Assembly: GCA_035571835.1 (NCBI GenBank)
Contig: DATNBU010000027.1
Location: forward strand, 1-64,000
DNA: 64,000 nt
DNA from: Candidatus Limnocylindrales bacterium
Lineage (GTDB): Bacteria > Desulfobacterota > Binatia > UBA1149 > CAITLU01
Direction of reading: 5' to 3'
In this document: one piece after another, positions 50,601 to 57,291 of the stretch
How the letters are laid out: each line of letters starts with the position of its first letter
Numbering within the stretch: position 1 is the first letter of the stretch
The notes under the pieces: model-generated
The model's database searches: none
Told to the model about the DNA's origin: nothing
The model's input: only the letters and a program-made list of their open reading frames with translations
Program-made: the position numbers and the translations under genes

Positions 50601-51107
50601 GTCACGCGCCAGCGTTCGGCTGCGCCGTTCGTTCCGCCGCCGCCGTTCGCGTGCGACGCGGCGCCGCGCACCGGATGTCGCGAGACGCTCGACGCGAAGC
50701 TGTCGATGCGGCTCTCCGATCCGCTGCGGAAATCGCTCACGTGGAAATGGAAGAGCGGAGATGCGACCGACTTCTCCGACCTCGGCCACCCGCTGTCGAC
50801 GACGTCGCACACGCTCTGCCTCTACGCCGACAACGGAAGCGGACCCGCGCTCGTCGCCGACCTCGGCATTGCGCCGGGTGCATACTGGAGCGCGCGCGGC
50901 ACGACCGGCTTCCAGTACAAGGACAAGCAGGCGCGCGCCGACGGCGTGACGAAAATCAAGATCGCTGCCAAGTCTGGCGAGCGCGGTGCCGTCATGGTCA
51001 AGGCTGCCGGTGCGTCTGTACCGCTCGCCGCAGCCGATGTGCCGGAAGGGGCCGTGCTTACGACGCAATGGGTGAACTCGGATCTTCAGTGCTGGGAAGG
51101 CCGATAA
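47676..51107 (+). CDS. Exported HzsA-like dihaem c-type cytochrome with a beta-propeller and the shared C-terminal domain
   Basis: 1143 residues from the ATG at 47676 (GGGGGAGGGG upstream); signal peptide about 1-27 (VASAVALAVMLCFPATAAA). Residues about 30-420 look like a PD40/TolB-type propeller (SDIYRIHLQSRTIEQLTHGEF, GRIVFASNRNG, LQLYVMDADGRNVREI). Residues about 540-660 resemble the middle domain of the hydrazine synthase alpha family: LLAMEPGTHRSYGPNGG, RILGEIPLRKTAPGGGV, IPADTPFTFQLLDRNGLSL, then CGGCH (649-653). A second haem motif, CVACH (718-722), opens a cytochrome domain containing MPPAGSG. An Ig-like domain follows, then the C-terminal domain shared with the giant Cys-rich proteins (about 990-1143; LTWKWKSG, TSHTLCLYA, YKDK, QCW). 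It probably carries out periplasmic or extracellular electron transfer; true hydrazine synthesis is not implied. Confidence 0.85.
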   Translation: MEDFRCGALLRVASAVALAVMLCFPATAAAVDYDIVYVRQPRYGDHTNTIWPEVFHPARIDPGADLMLLHPDGSEELLVEGGNGAVTDPFVSFDAEWVYYSYFPDVRAAAINNQRGLPYAGSDIYRIHLQSRTIEQLTHGEFTPNTGAAHWYRDPGGNYQPVDTPNQYEWDHLGYGILNLGPAPIAGGRIVFASNRNGFLPPKGYTNPSLQLYVMDADGRNVREIAPMNISSALHPTPLVDGRVVFSSHESQGIRDTRLWGLWSIDPDGRHWGPVVSAFHDAQAFHFVTQLSNTDLVLVDYYNLNNNGFGALYRMPISPPPGQPPFYSAFVDENPSIDQTVGAGFHYPFRMPFTPRGMYSITPFTTGQDEAAPVGTSGVRVGKFTHPSAAPAGDLLVVWTPGPANDLNRPSPEPYYDAGLYVIPGGDIVTSPSGLVLIKNDPAFNEAWPRAVVPYSAVHGVSEPAELPWLPNDGSEHPGELPAGTPFGLVGTSSVYKRESFPGYATSGSESYDGLDVFNTAENGQSTNWVTQGAEDGYYGNDDIWAIRLLAMEPGTHRSYGPNGGPSGGQLFSSHAMERLRILGEIPLRKTAPGGGVLLDPEGNPDTSFLAKIPADTPFTFQLLDRNGLSLTMAQTWHQVRPGESRYDCGGCHAHSSQPLDFEQTAADQPGYPVYDLSEITPLVSHDGSGNPSLRTVASGVVDVEFYRDIRPLLQRSCVACHSRLNASPGGDLVLDDYTDYGGVPGDYARLADDRDATWGYAPVIGYGWRQTNASRYIRSFQSRRSLLVWKIFGQRLDGWTNADHPTETVPGVASTLPSGASTNLADLDYTGTIMPPAGSGVPALTIDEKMTIARWIDLGCPINNGDGGATAYGWFLDEIRPTLEVSVPREGRSMDNLTELVIGIADANSGIEPGSLSVVANFALAGRGAGAELADLATGIGEGIWRIALGAPAAVPEDGEIRFEVRDRQGNTTWVTRQRSAAPFVPPPPFACDAAPRTGCRETLDAKLSMRLSDPLRKSLTWKWKSGDATDFSDLGHPLSTTSHTLCLYADNGSGPALVADLGIAPGAYWSARGTTGFQYKDKQARADGVTKIKIAAKSGERGAVMVKAAGASVPLAAADVPEGAVLTTQWVNSDLQCWEGR

Positions 51108-51148
51108 GCCCCGAGCCAGACTGTTAGTCAGCTCACAACGAGCGGAAT

Positions 51149-51185
51149 GGACAGGTACGCTTTTCGGATAAAAGTGTACCTGTCC
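51149..51185. repeat. REP-like palindrome, GGACAGGTAC family
   Basis: Inverted arms of 16 bases (GGACAGGTACGCTTTT at 51149-51164 and its complement at 51170-51185, one mismatch) with a 5-base loop. It lies between the stop of the HzsA-like gene and the start of the first lipoprotein gene. It is a different sequence family from the palindromes at 19.2 and 27.7 kb but has the same architecture. It could form a transcript-end hairpin. Confidence 0.8.
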
Positions 51186-51289
51186 TCATTTTGTCTCTCG
51201 TAAGCAGCACGCGCGTAGTTTACTCTCCGCAGCGCTGAGGAATGGCGGGCATTCCTCACTGTGATCCGGCGCTCGAACGAGAGGTGTCT

Positions 51290-52321
51290 ATGGCTTCGTG
51301 GTTCCGTTTGCTGTGCAACGGCGCTTTCGGCCTCGGTGTGTGCCTGCTTCTTGTCAGTTGCGATGATGGAAACAGCGGCGGCCCGCCGCCGGTCCGGCTC
51401 TTCTTCAGTCAGGACAACTTCGGGTCCTGCGAGAGCCTCGTTACGGATATCGATCTCCAGGATGCGAACTCGGTTCTGGCCCACAGAAGCGATGGATCCG
51501 CCGATTGTGCGATCGATCCGGCCCTGTCGGATTGCGACGTGACGTTTACCGAGCTCGACGACGGCGCGTCGCTGCGGGTTTCGATCACGGGCTGCGAGAT
51601 TCCGGCCGTCGCGCGCGCGTTCAGCTGCAGCTTCAAAAAGGCCGATCTCGTCGCCCTGGACCAGCAGACGCATTCCGGCTGCACGTGCTCGGACGAACCC
51701 ATCTGCTTCTACAATTCGACGTGTCTTCAGCTTCCAGCCCTCTGCATCAACTCGGATCCTGATCGCGACTGCGAGCTGTGCTCGAACGGAATCGATGACG
51801 ACGGCAACGGCAAGGCCGATTGCGACGACTCCAAGTGCGACGCCGAATGCGGCGTCGGCCAGACCACGATTACATGCCCGGGGTCCTCGTCGACCACGAC
51901 GACGACGACGACCTCGATCACGGACTCGACGGAACCTCCGACGACCACCACGCTTCCTGTCGAATCGGTCTACGTTCTGTTCCACCTGGACAGCGCGAGC
52001 GGTGCGGTCGGCGCACTGCAGTGGAACGTCGACTATGCCGGCGCAGACGGCGAGTTTGTCGGCAGCGGCGGCCAGGTCCAGTGCGCCAGTCTGGTCACCG
52101 GCGCATTGTTCGCTCCGAACGACCTCGATGCCCAGCGGTCGCTGAAGCTCGGAATCATCTCGCTCGACACGTTCGCGGCGCCTGCCGACCTCGTGCAGTG
52201 CATCTTCGCGGCCGCGTCACCGCCGGTGCCGGAGGATTTCTCCGTGACGGTCGAAGACGCGACTGACGGCGACGGTGCCCCGATCACGGTGGCGATCAGC
52301 GTGACGGTTCCGACGCCTTAG
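51290..52321 (+). CDS. Cys-rich lipoprotein with a Thr-rich linker and cohesin-like domain, copy 1
   Basis: 343 residues from the ATG at 51290, with GAGGTG just upstream. Lipoprotein signal FGLGVCLLLVSCDDG with the lipobox cysteine at about 23. Residues about 30-185 form a Cys-rich domain (SCESLVTDIDLQDANSVLAH, FSCSFKKADLVALDQQTHSGC). A short Asp-rich motif GIDDDGNGKADCDD (about 164-177) resembles a Ca-binding loop. A poly-Thr/Ser/Pro linker (about 198-222) leads to a beta domain (VLFHLDSASGAVGALQWNVDYA, QVQCASLVTGALFAPND) that looks like a cohesin or carbohydrate-binding jelly roll. The gene following it is a tandem duplicate. An outer-membrane-anchored display protein is likely; the ligand is unknown. 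Confidence 0.82.
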   Translation: MASWFRLLCNGAFGLGVCLLLVSCDDGNSGGPPPVRLFFSQDNFGSCESLVTDIDLQDANSVLAHRSDGSADCAIDPALSDCDVTFTELDDGASLRVSITGCEIPAVARAFSCSFKKADLVALDQQTHSGCTCSDEPICFYNSTCLQLPALCINSDPDRDCELCSNGIDDDGNGKADCDDSKCDAECGVGQTTITCPGSSSTTTTTTTSITDSTEPPTTTTLPVESVYVLFHLDSASGAVGALQWNVDYAGADGEFVGSGGQVQCASLVTGALFAPNDLDAQRSLKLGIISLDTFAAPADLVQCIFAAASPPVPEDFSVTVEDATDGDGAPITVAISVTVPTP

Positions 52322-52379
52322 GAGCTGGCAGGCAGGTGGAAGCCCTCAGTGTGATCCGACGCTCGAACGCGAGGTGTAT

Positions 52380-53420
52380 ATGACTTCTTGGTTTCGTTTG
52401 CTGTGCAACGGTGCTTTCGGCCTCAGTGCGTGCCTGCTTCTTGTCAGTTGCGATGACGGAAGCAGCGGCGGTGGTCCGCCGCCGGTCCGTCTGTTCTTCA
52501 GTCAGAACAACTTCGGGTCCTGCGAGAGCCTGGTTACGGAGATCGATCTCCAGGACGCGAACGCGGTGCTGGCCCACAAGGGCGACGGGTCGCCCGATTG
52601 CGCGATCAACGCGGCCCTTTCGGATTGCGACGTCAGTTTTACCGAGATCAACGACGGCTCCACTCTTCGAGTGGCGATCGCCGACTGCAGGATTCCGGCT
52701 ATCGCGACGATTTTCGATTGCAGCTTCAAAAAAGCGAACCTCGTTGCCCTCGACGAGCAGACTCACTCCGACTGCTCGTGCAACGCCGATCCGGTCTGCA
52801 TCTTCAATTCGACCTGTCTCGAGCTCCCCGCGCTCTGCATCAACGCCGATCCGGATCACGACTGCGAGTTGTGCTTCAACGACATCGACGACGACGGCAA
52901 CGGCAAGGTCGATTGCGCTGATCCGAAATGCGACGCCGACTGCGGCGTAGGCCAGTCCACGCTCACGTGCCCGGCGTCGTCGACGACCACCACGACCACG
53001 TCCTCCTCGACGATCACAGACTCGACGGAGCCGCCGACGACGACTACGACGCTTCCCGAGGAGTCCATCCTCGTCCAGTTCCATCTCGACAGCGCCAGCG
53101 GCGAGGTCGGCGCGCTTCAGTGGAACGTCGACTACGCCAACGCGCCCGGCCAGTTCCTGGGGAGCGGCGCCACGGTGCAGTGCACCAGTCTCGTCAGCGG
53201 AGCGCTGTTTGCTCCGAACGACGTCGAGGCCGAACATTCGCTGCACCTCGGAGTCATTTCGCTCAGCACGTTCCCGGCGCCTGCCGACCTGGTGCAGTGC
53301 AGCTTCGCCGCGACCGGCGCTCCGGTGCCGGCGGATTTCCCGGTGACGATCGTCGATGCGACCGACGGGGACGGCAATCCGATCACGGCGACAATCAGCG
53401 TGTCGATCCCGGTCCCCTAG
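52380..53420 (+). CDS. Cys-rich lipoprotein with a Thr-rich linker and cohesin-like domain, copy 2
   Basis: 346 residues. The ATG at 52380 is chosen by alignment with copy 1 (TSWFRLLCNGAFGLSACLLLVSCDDG). It is collinear with copy 1 throughout: Cys-rich domain, Asp-rich loop DIDDDGNGKVDCAD, Thr/Ser/Pro linker and beta domain (LVQFHLDSASGEVGALQWNVDYA). Differences are scattered substitutions and a few added residues in the linkers. The 30 bases upstream are also duplicated (GTGATCCGACGCTCGAACG versus GTGATCCGGCGCTCGAACG), so promoter-proximal sequence was copied with the gene. The 3' end overlaps the tetR stop by 26 bases on the other strand. Confidence 0.85.
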   Translation: MTSWFRLLCNGAFGLSACLLLVSCDDGSSGGGPPPVRLFFSQNNFGSCESLVTEIDLQDANAVLAHKGDGSPDCAINAALSDCDVSFTEINDGSTLRVAIADCRIPAIATIFDCSFKKANLVALDEQTHSDCSCNADPVCIFNSTCLELPALCINADPDHDCELCFNDIDDDGNGKVDCADPKCDADCGVGQSTLTCPASSTTTTTTSSSTITDSTEPPTTTTTLPEESILVQFHLDSASGEVGALQWNVDYANAPGQFLGSGATVQCTSLVSGALFAPNDVEAEHSLHLGVISLSTFPAPADLVQCSFAATGAPVPADFPVTIVDATDGDGNPITATISVSIPVP

Positions 53421-54057
53421 GAGATCGCAGGCGTCGCAGCACGTCGGCGAGCAGAGCGACCTGCTCCTCGTGCGAGAGGCCGAGGTCGGAAAGCTCTCCG
53501 TCGGCGGCAGCGTCGGCCAGGCGCTCGGTGCAGAAGAGCAATGCGATGCGCAGCGCGGTCTCGCGCTTGTGCCCGCGCAGCTTGTCCTCGGCATCGACGA
53601 GCTCGAGCTGATGGCGACGGCTCGCGGTTCTTGCCGCACGCACAGTCTCATCGGTAACCGTCAGGCGGCGAAGGCTGCGGCGGAACTCGCGGTGGCGTGC
53701 ATGGTGGTCGAGCAGTACTCGCGCCGCGCCGTCCGCTCCTTTGCCGTGCGCCTTCTCGAGGTCCTTCCACTCGTCCTCGAACCATTTGTTGTAGATCTCG
53801 ACGAAGATCGCGGTCTTGTCGTGGAAGTGCCGGTAGAACGTCTGCGGCGCGTAGCCTGCGCGGCGCGCGATGCGGTTGGTGTCGGTGCCTTCGAAGCCCG
53901 CTTCGTCGAACTCCTTGCGTGCGGCGGCCAGCAGCGCGTCGCGCGCGGCGCCGCGCTCCGGTGCGGTGGTTGCACGCTGCCGCGGCGCTGCCGCCGAACG
54001 CTTCCCGCGGGTCGCCGCGCGCCGGCTGCGCGGCGGGGTCGAAAGTCCTTGACTCAT
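53395..54057 (-). CDS. TetR-family transcriptional regulator
   Basis: 220 residues from the ATG at 54057; an alternative ATG at 54081 would lie inside the operator palindrome and is less likely. After a basic, Ala/Arg-rich N-terminus of about 40 residues, the HTH reads ALLAAARKEFDEAGFEGTDTNRIARRAGYAPQTFYRHFHDKTAIFVEIYNKWFEDEW (about 48-105), canonical for TetR. The C-terminal ligand-binding half is variable. It is divergent from the alpha/beta hydrolase gene, with a palindrome between them, so autorepression together with control of the hydrolase (and perhaps gst and the amidohydrolase) is the obvious model. The ligand is unknown. Confidence 0.9.
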   Translation of the reverse strand: MSQGLSTPPRSRRAATRGKRSAAAPRQRATTAPERGAARDALLAAARKEFDEAGFEGTDTNRIARRAGYAPQTFYRHFHDKTAIFVEIYNKWFEDEWKDLEKAHGKGADGAARVLLDHHARHREFRRSLRRLTVTDETVRAARTASRRHQLELVDAEDKLRGHKRETALRIALLFCTERLADAAADGELSDLGLSHEEQVALLADVLRRLRSPRGPGSTR

Positions 54058-54080
54058 GGCCAATGACTCTATAGTTTCCA

Positions 54081-54100
54081 TTGTGATATGTATATCACAA
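54081..54100. promoter_or_regulatory. TetR operator palindrome
   Basis: TTGTGATAT-GT-ATATCACAA, nine-base perfect arms around a 2-base centre, lies 23 bases before the tetR start and just before the hydrolase start. It is AT-rich against a GC-rich background. The position overlaps the likely core promoters of both divergent genes, which is the usual TetR arrangement. Confidence 0.75.
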
Positions 54101-54102
54101 CA

Positions 54103-55113
54103 ATGCACAATTCTTCTCCTCGCGCCGCGTCCGCAGTGAATCTCCGCTCTGCAGCAGGGGCGTGGGATCCCGTGGAATTTCATGACGTTGCCGGAACGCG
54201 CGTGGCCGTTTCGCGAAGCGGCCGGGGGCCGGCCGTCGTGTGTCTTCATGCGACCGGTCATGGCGCGCGCGACTACGAGCCGCTGGCCGCGCGCATCGGC
54301 GGCAGTTTCGAGGTCATCGCCGTCGACTGGCCGGGGCAGGGTCGCAGCGCGCCCGACGCCGCACCGGCAAGCGCGAGCCGCTATGCCCGCGTTCTCGAAG
54401 AGCTGCTTCCGCTCGTCACTTCCGGGCCGGCGATCCTGATCGGATGCTCGATCGGCGGCGCCGCAGCGATCGAAGTTGCCGCGCGCCGGCCGGATCTGGT
54501 TCGCGCGATGGTCCTTTGCGACACCGGTGGCCTCGTCGAGATCGACCGCATGACGCGCTTTGCGATCCTGCGCATGCATTCGTTCTTCGCGGCCGGCGCA
54601 CGCGGCGCGTGGTGGTTCGGCGCGGCGTTCGCGATGTACTACCGGATGGTGCTGCCGTCGAAGGCGGCGCGCGGCCAGCGCGACCGCATCGTCGCATCGG
54701 CACGCGAGATCGCGCCGGTCCTTGCCGAAGCGTGGAAGAGCTTCGCCGAGCCGCAAGCCGACCTGCGGTGGCTGATATCGCAGATCCATTGTCCGGTGCT
54801 GTTCGCATGGGCCGGCAAAGACCGCATTCTTCCATGGGCGCGCACGCGGCCGGCAGCCGAGACGTTCGAGGATTACCGCGTGGAGATGTTCCGTGCGGGC
54901 CATGCGGCTTTTCTCGAAGACCCCGATCGCTTCGCCGATTCGTTCCGTCGTTTCGCGCACAAAATTCCGGCCCGGACCCCGGCGCAGCCGGCGGGAATCT
55001 CGGCCGGCCGCCCGGCCGAATCGCGCCCGGCTGCGATGCCTGGTGCTGCAGCCGCAAATGGCCCCCGCGATGCAGCCGCGATTGGCACTTGGAAACAGGC
55101 AGGTGCCGCGTAG
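54103..55113 (+). CDS. Alpha/beta hydrolase
   Basis: 336 residues if started at the ATG at 54103. An ATG at 54088 lies inside the operator and a GTG at 54172 (VEFHDVAG) is also possible; no ribosome site is clear, so the start is uncertain. The fold signatures are complete: VVCLHATGHGARDY (oxyanion region), GCSIGGAA (nucleophile elbow, G-x-S-x-G, about 114), WAGKDRILPW (acid, about 240) and GHAAFLEDP (catalytic His, about 266). The last 50 residues are an Ala/Pro-rich extension. An esterase, lactonase or C-C hydrolase of a catabolic route is likely. It is the first gene of a plus-strand set with gst and an amidohydrolase under a TetR regulator. Confidence 0.88.
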   Translation: MHNSSPRAASAVNLRSAAGAWDPVEFHDVAGTRVAVSRSGRGPAVVCLHATGHGARDYEPLAARIGGSFEVIAVDWPGQGRSAPDAAPASASRYARVLEELLPLVTSGPAILIGCSIGGAAAIEVAARRPDLVRAMVLCDTGGLVEIDRMTRFAILRMHSFFAAGARGAWWFGAAFAMYYRMVLPSKAARGQRDRIVASAREIAPVLAEAWKSFAEPQADLRWLISQIHCPVLFAWAGKDRILPWARTRPAAETFEDYRVEMFRAGHAAFLEDPDRFADSFRRFAHKIPARTPAQPAGISAGRPAESRPAAMPGAAAANGPRDAAAIGTWKQAGAA

Positions 55114-55150
55114 AACATCGCGACAGCCTCAGTGATGAGGGAGGCGCGCG

Positions 55151-55807
55151 ATGACGATCAAACTGTATTCCGGACCCGTCAGCATGTTCGGTGCGAAGGC
55201 CGAGATCGGCGTGCTCGAAAAGGGTATCGCGTGCGATCGCGAGTTCGTGCCGTTTTCGATCGCGACGCTCTACGAGCCGAAGCATCCGGTGGTCGCGCGC
55301 GTGAACCCGAAGGCGCAGGTGCCGGTTCTCGTCGACGGCGACCTCGAGCTTTACGATTCGACGCAGATCTTCGAATACCTGGAAGACATCTGTCCCGAGC
55401 CGGCACTGTGGCCGCATGACCCGCGGCAGCGGGCACGCGCGCGCCTTGCCGAGCTCGAATCGGACGAAGTGTTCTTCCCGAATGTCATCACGCTGATGCC
55501 GCGCGCGCGTGCGGCTGCGGGCGACGACGCCGTCGCTGCCGCGCTCGAAGTGATCGAGCGCTACTATCGCACGATCGACGCCCGCATCGCCGACCGCGAT
55601 TATCTTGCCGGGACCTTCAGCTACGCCGACATCGCGTTCTTCATGGCGCAGTTCTTCGCGAGCTTCCTCGGCGCGCCGCCGCCGGCTTCACTAGCCAGCG
55701 TCTCGGCGTGGCGTGCCCGTGTCGGACGACGCGACAGCGTAAGGAAGGTCGCCGGCGCGATGGCCGACTACCTGCGTGCTCAGGGCCTCGAGCTTCCGCC
55801 GCTCTAA
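55151..55807 (+). CDS. Glutathione S-transferase family protein
   Basis: 218 residues, ATG preceded by GGGAGG. The N-terminal thioredoxin-like domain (about 1-80) reads MTIKLYSGPVSMFGAKAEIGVLEKG, then NPKAQVPVLVDGDLELYDSTQIFEYLED, which includes the conserved cis-Pro and the DST(x)I glutathione gamma-glutamyl site. The C-terminal domain is helical (YLAGTFSYADIAFFMAQFF, the N-capping box region). It conjugates glutathione to electrophiles or acts as a glutathione-dependent isomerase or dehalogenase. It is 37 bases after the hydrolase stop and probably in the same TetR-controlled operon. Confidence 0.9.
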   Translation: MTIKLYSGPVSMFGAKAEIGVLEKGIACDREFVPFSIATLYEPKHPVVARVNPKAQVPVLVDGDLELYDSTQIFEYLEDICPEPALWPHDPRQRARARLAELESDEVFFPNVITLMPRARAAAGDDAVAAALEVIERYYRTIDARIADRDYLAGTFSYADIAFFMAQFFASFLGAPPPASLASVSAWRARVGRRDSVRKVAGAMADYLRAQGLELPPL

Positions 55808-55817
55808 AACGGCGCGA

Positions 55818-55833
55818 CACTCCCCGGGGAATG
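55818..55833. repeat. Variant copy of the CATTCC-S-CGGGGAATG palindrome
   Basis: CACTCCCCGGGGAATG differs at one base from the fourth unit of the array at 41165. It sits ten bases after the gst stop and 56 bases before the amidohydrolase start, so it lies within the presumed transcript. Confidence 0.7.
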
Positions 55834-55889
55834 CTCGCGCAGAGCGGCGGCGGTTTTTCCTGTCGCGGGGATCCACTTACGATGGCCGC

Positions 55890-57089
55890 ATGAGCTCCAG
55901 ACCCTACGCCGTCATCACGTCGGACGCGCATGCCGGTGCGAGCATCGCCAGCTACCGCGAATACCTCGATGCCACGCATCAGAAGATGTTCGACGAGTGG
56001 CGCGGCTCGTACAAAAACCCGCAGCGCGAGCACATCGGCTCGAAGAAGCACAAGAACTGGGACGACGCCGAGCGCATCGCCGACATGGATCGCGAGGGCG
56101 TGGCGGGGGAGATCCTGTTCCCGAACACCGTGCCGCCGTTTTTCCGCTCGAGCGTCCTGATCTGCGGCAATCCGTCGAAAGAAAACTATCCGCTGTGGCT
56201 CGAGGGCATCCGCGCGCACAACCGCTGGCTCCTCGACTTCCAGAACGAGCAGCCCGATCGCCGCGCAGGCGTCGGCATCGTCTATTTGAACGACATCGAC
56301 GAGGCCATCCGCGACGTCCAGTGGATTGCGAAGAACGGCCTGAAGGGCGGCATCCTGCTTCCGCACGTGCCGGACGACTGCACGCACATCGTTCCGCTGT
56401 ACGCTCCGGACTATGACCGGTTCTGGCAGGTGTGCGAGGACCTCGGCGTGGTCGTCAATCATCACGGTGGAACCGGTTCGCCCGATTACGGCAACTACCC
56501 GATCTCGCTTCCGATCCGCTTTCTCGAAACGCCGTTCTTCTCGACGCGCAGCTACTCGCACCTGCTTCTCGCCGGCGTGTTCCATCGCTTTCCGAAGCTG
56601 CGTTACATCGTCACCGAGTCCGGCTGCGGCTGGGTTCCTGCGACCCTCGAGCAGCTCGACCGCATCTGGAGTTTCGTGCGCAAAGGCTTCGTCGGCGAGT
56701 TCCAGTTCAATACCGACGCCGTTACGCCGGAGCCGCCGAGCTTCTATGCGAAGCGCAACGTCTGGTACGGAGCGAGCGCCGCGTCGCCGGCCGAGATCCG
56801 CGACCGCCATGCCGTCGGCGTCGAGCGCCTGTGCTGGGGCACCGACTATCCGCACTACGAAGGAACGTACCCGTACACGCGCGAGGCGCTTCGTCACACG
56901 TTCCACGACGTTCCCGAAGATGAAGCGCGGATGATGCTCGGCGCCAACGCGGCGTCGCTGTTCGGATTCGATCTCGAGCGCCTGTCGCCGCTCGTCGAGC
57001 GCATCGGCCCGCGGCCCCAGGACGTCGCGATGCCGCTCGCACCGGCGGAGTTCCCGAAGGATTCCATGTCGATGGCGTTCTCGAAGTAG
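55890..57089 (+). CDS. Amidohydrolase-2 family protein (TIM-barrel metal hydrolase)
   Basis: 399 residues from the ATG at 55890; the upstream in-frame reading crosses the palindrome and gst. Family signatures: ITSDAHAGASI (N-terminal metal region, about 9-19), GGILLPHVPDD (about 155), VVNHHGGTGSPDYGNY (about 188-203, metal histidines), ESGCGWVPATLEQLD (about 250) and CWGTDYPHYEGTYP (about 314-327, metal aspartate). Proteins of this type are numerous in actinobacteria and delta lineages that degrade steroids, aromatics or plant compounds, and act as hydrolases or decarboxylases. It is downstream of the hydrolase and gst genes under TetR control. The substrate is unknown. The active-site residues are intact, unlike the paralogue at 11797. 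Confidence 0.9.
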   Translation: MSSRPYAVITSDAHAGASIASYREYLDATHQKMFDEWRGSYKNPQREHIGSKKHKNWDDAERIADMDREGVAGEILFPNTVPPFFRSSVLICGNPSKENYPLWLEGIRAHNRWLLDFQNEQPDRRAGVGIVYLNDIDEAIRDVQWIAKNGLKGGILLPHVPDDCTHIVPLYAPDYDRFWQVCEDLGVVVNHHGGTGSPDYGNYPISLPIRFLETPFFSTRSYSHLLLAGVFHRFPKLRYIVTESGCGWVPATLEQLDRIWSFVRKGFVGEFQFNTDAVTPEPPSFYAKRNVWYGASAASPAEIRDRHAVGVERLCWGTDYPHYEGTYPYTREALRHTFHDVPEDEARMMLGANAASLFGFDLERLSPLVERIGPRPQDVAMPLAPAEFPKDSMSMAFSK

Positions 57090-57291
57090 AGCCGCGGCTC
57101 AGGTCCCGAGCGGACGTGCTCGGCGATGCACGGGCCGCCGCCCGTCGACCCGGGTCAACCTGCTCATCGCACTTACACCTCTGTTCACGTCTGCCGGCGG
57201 GCGACGTTGCCGAAAGCGTCCCAGCCAGGACAGGTCTTCCATTGTGCGGCTCGAGACAGTAGGTGTCCGGGGTCTACTCCAGGAGGGCCGT

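Noticed and set aside
47577..51068. Minus-strand open frame of 1163 codons opposite the dihaem protein gene
   Set aside because: Arg/Val/Ala-rich shadow frame caused by high GC at third positions. The plus strand has a signal peptide, CxxCH motifs and homologous domains.
47676..51107. True hydrazine synthase subunit and an anammox organism
   Set aside because: Only the alpha-like middle domain is present, with no beta or gamma subunits, and propeller-cytochromes with this domain occur outside anammox bacteria.
54058..54081. tetR start at 54081
   Set aside because: It would place the start codon in the operator palindrome; the ATG at 54057 is more consistent with divergent control.
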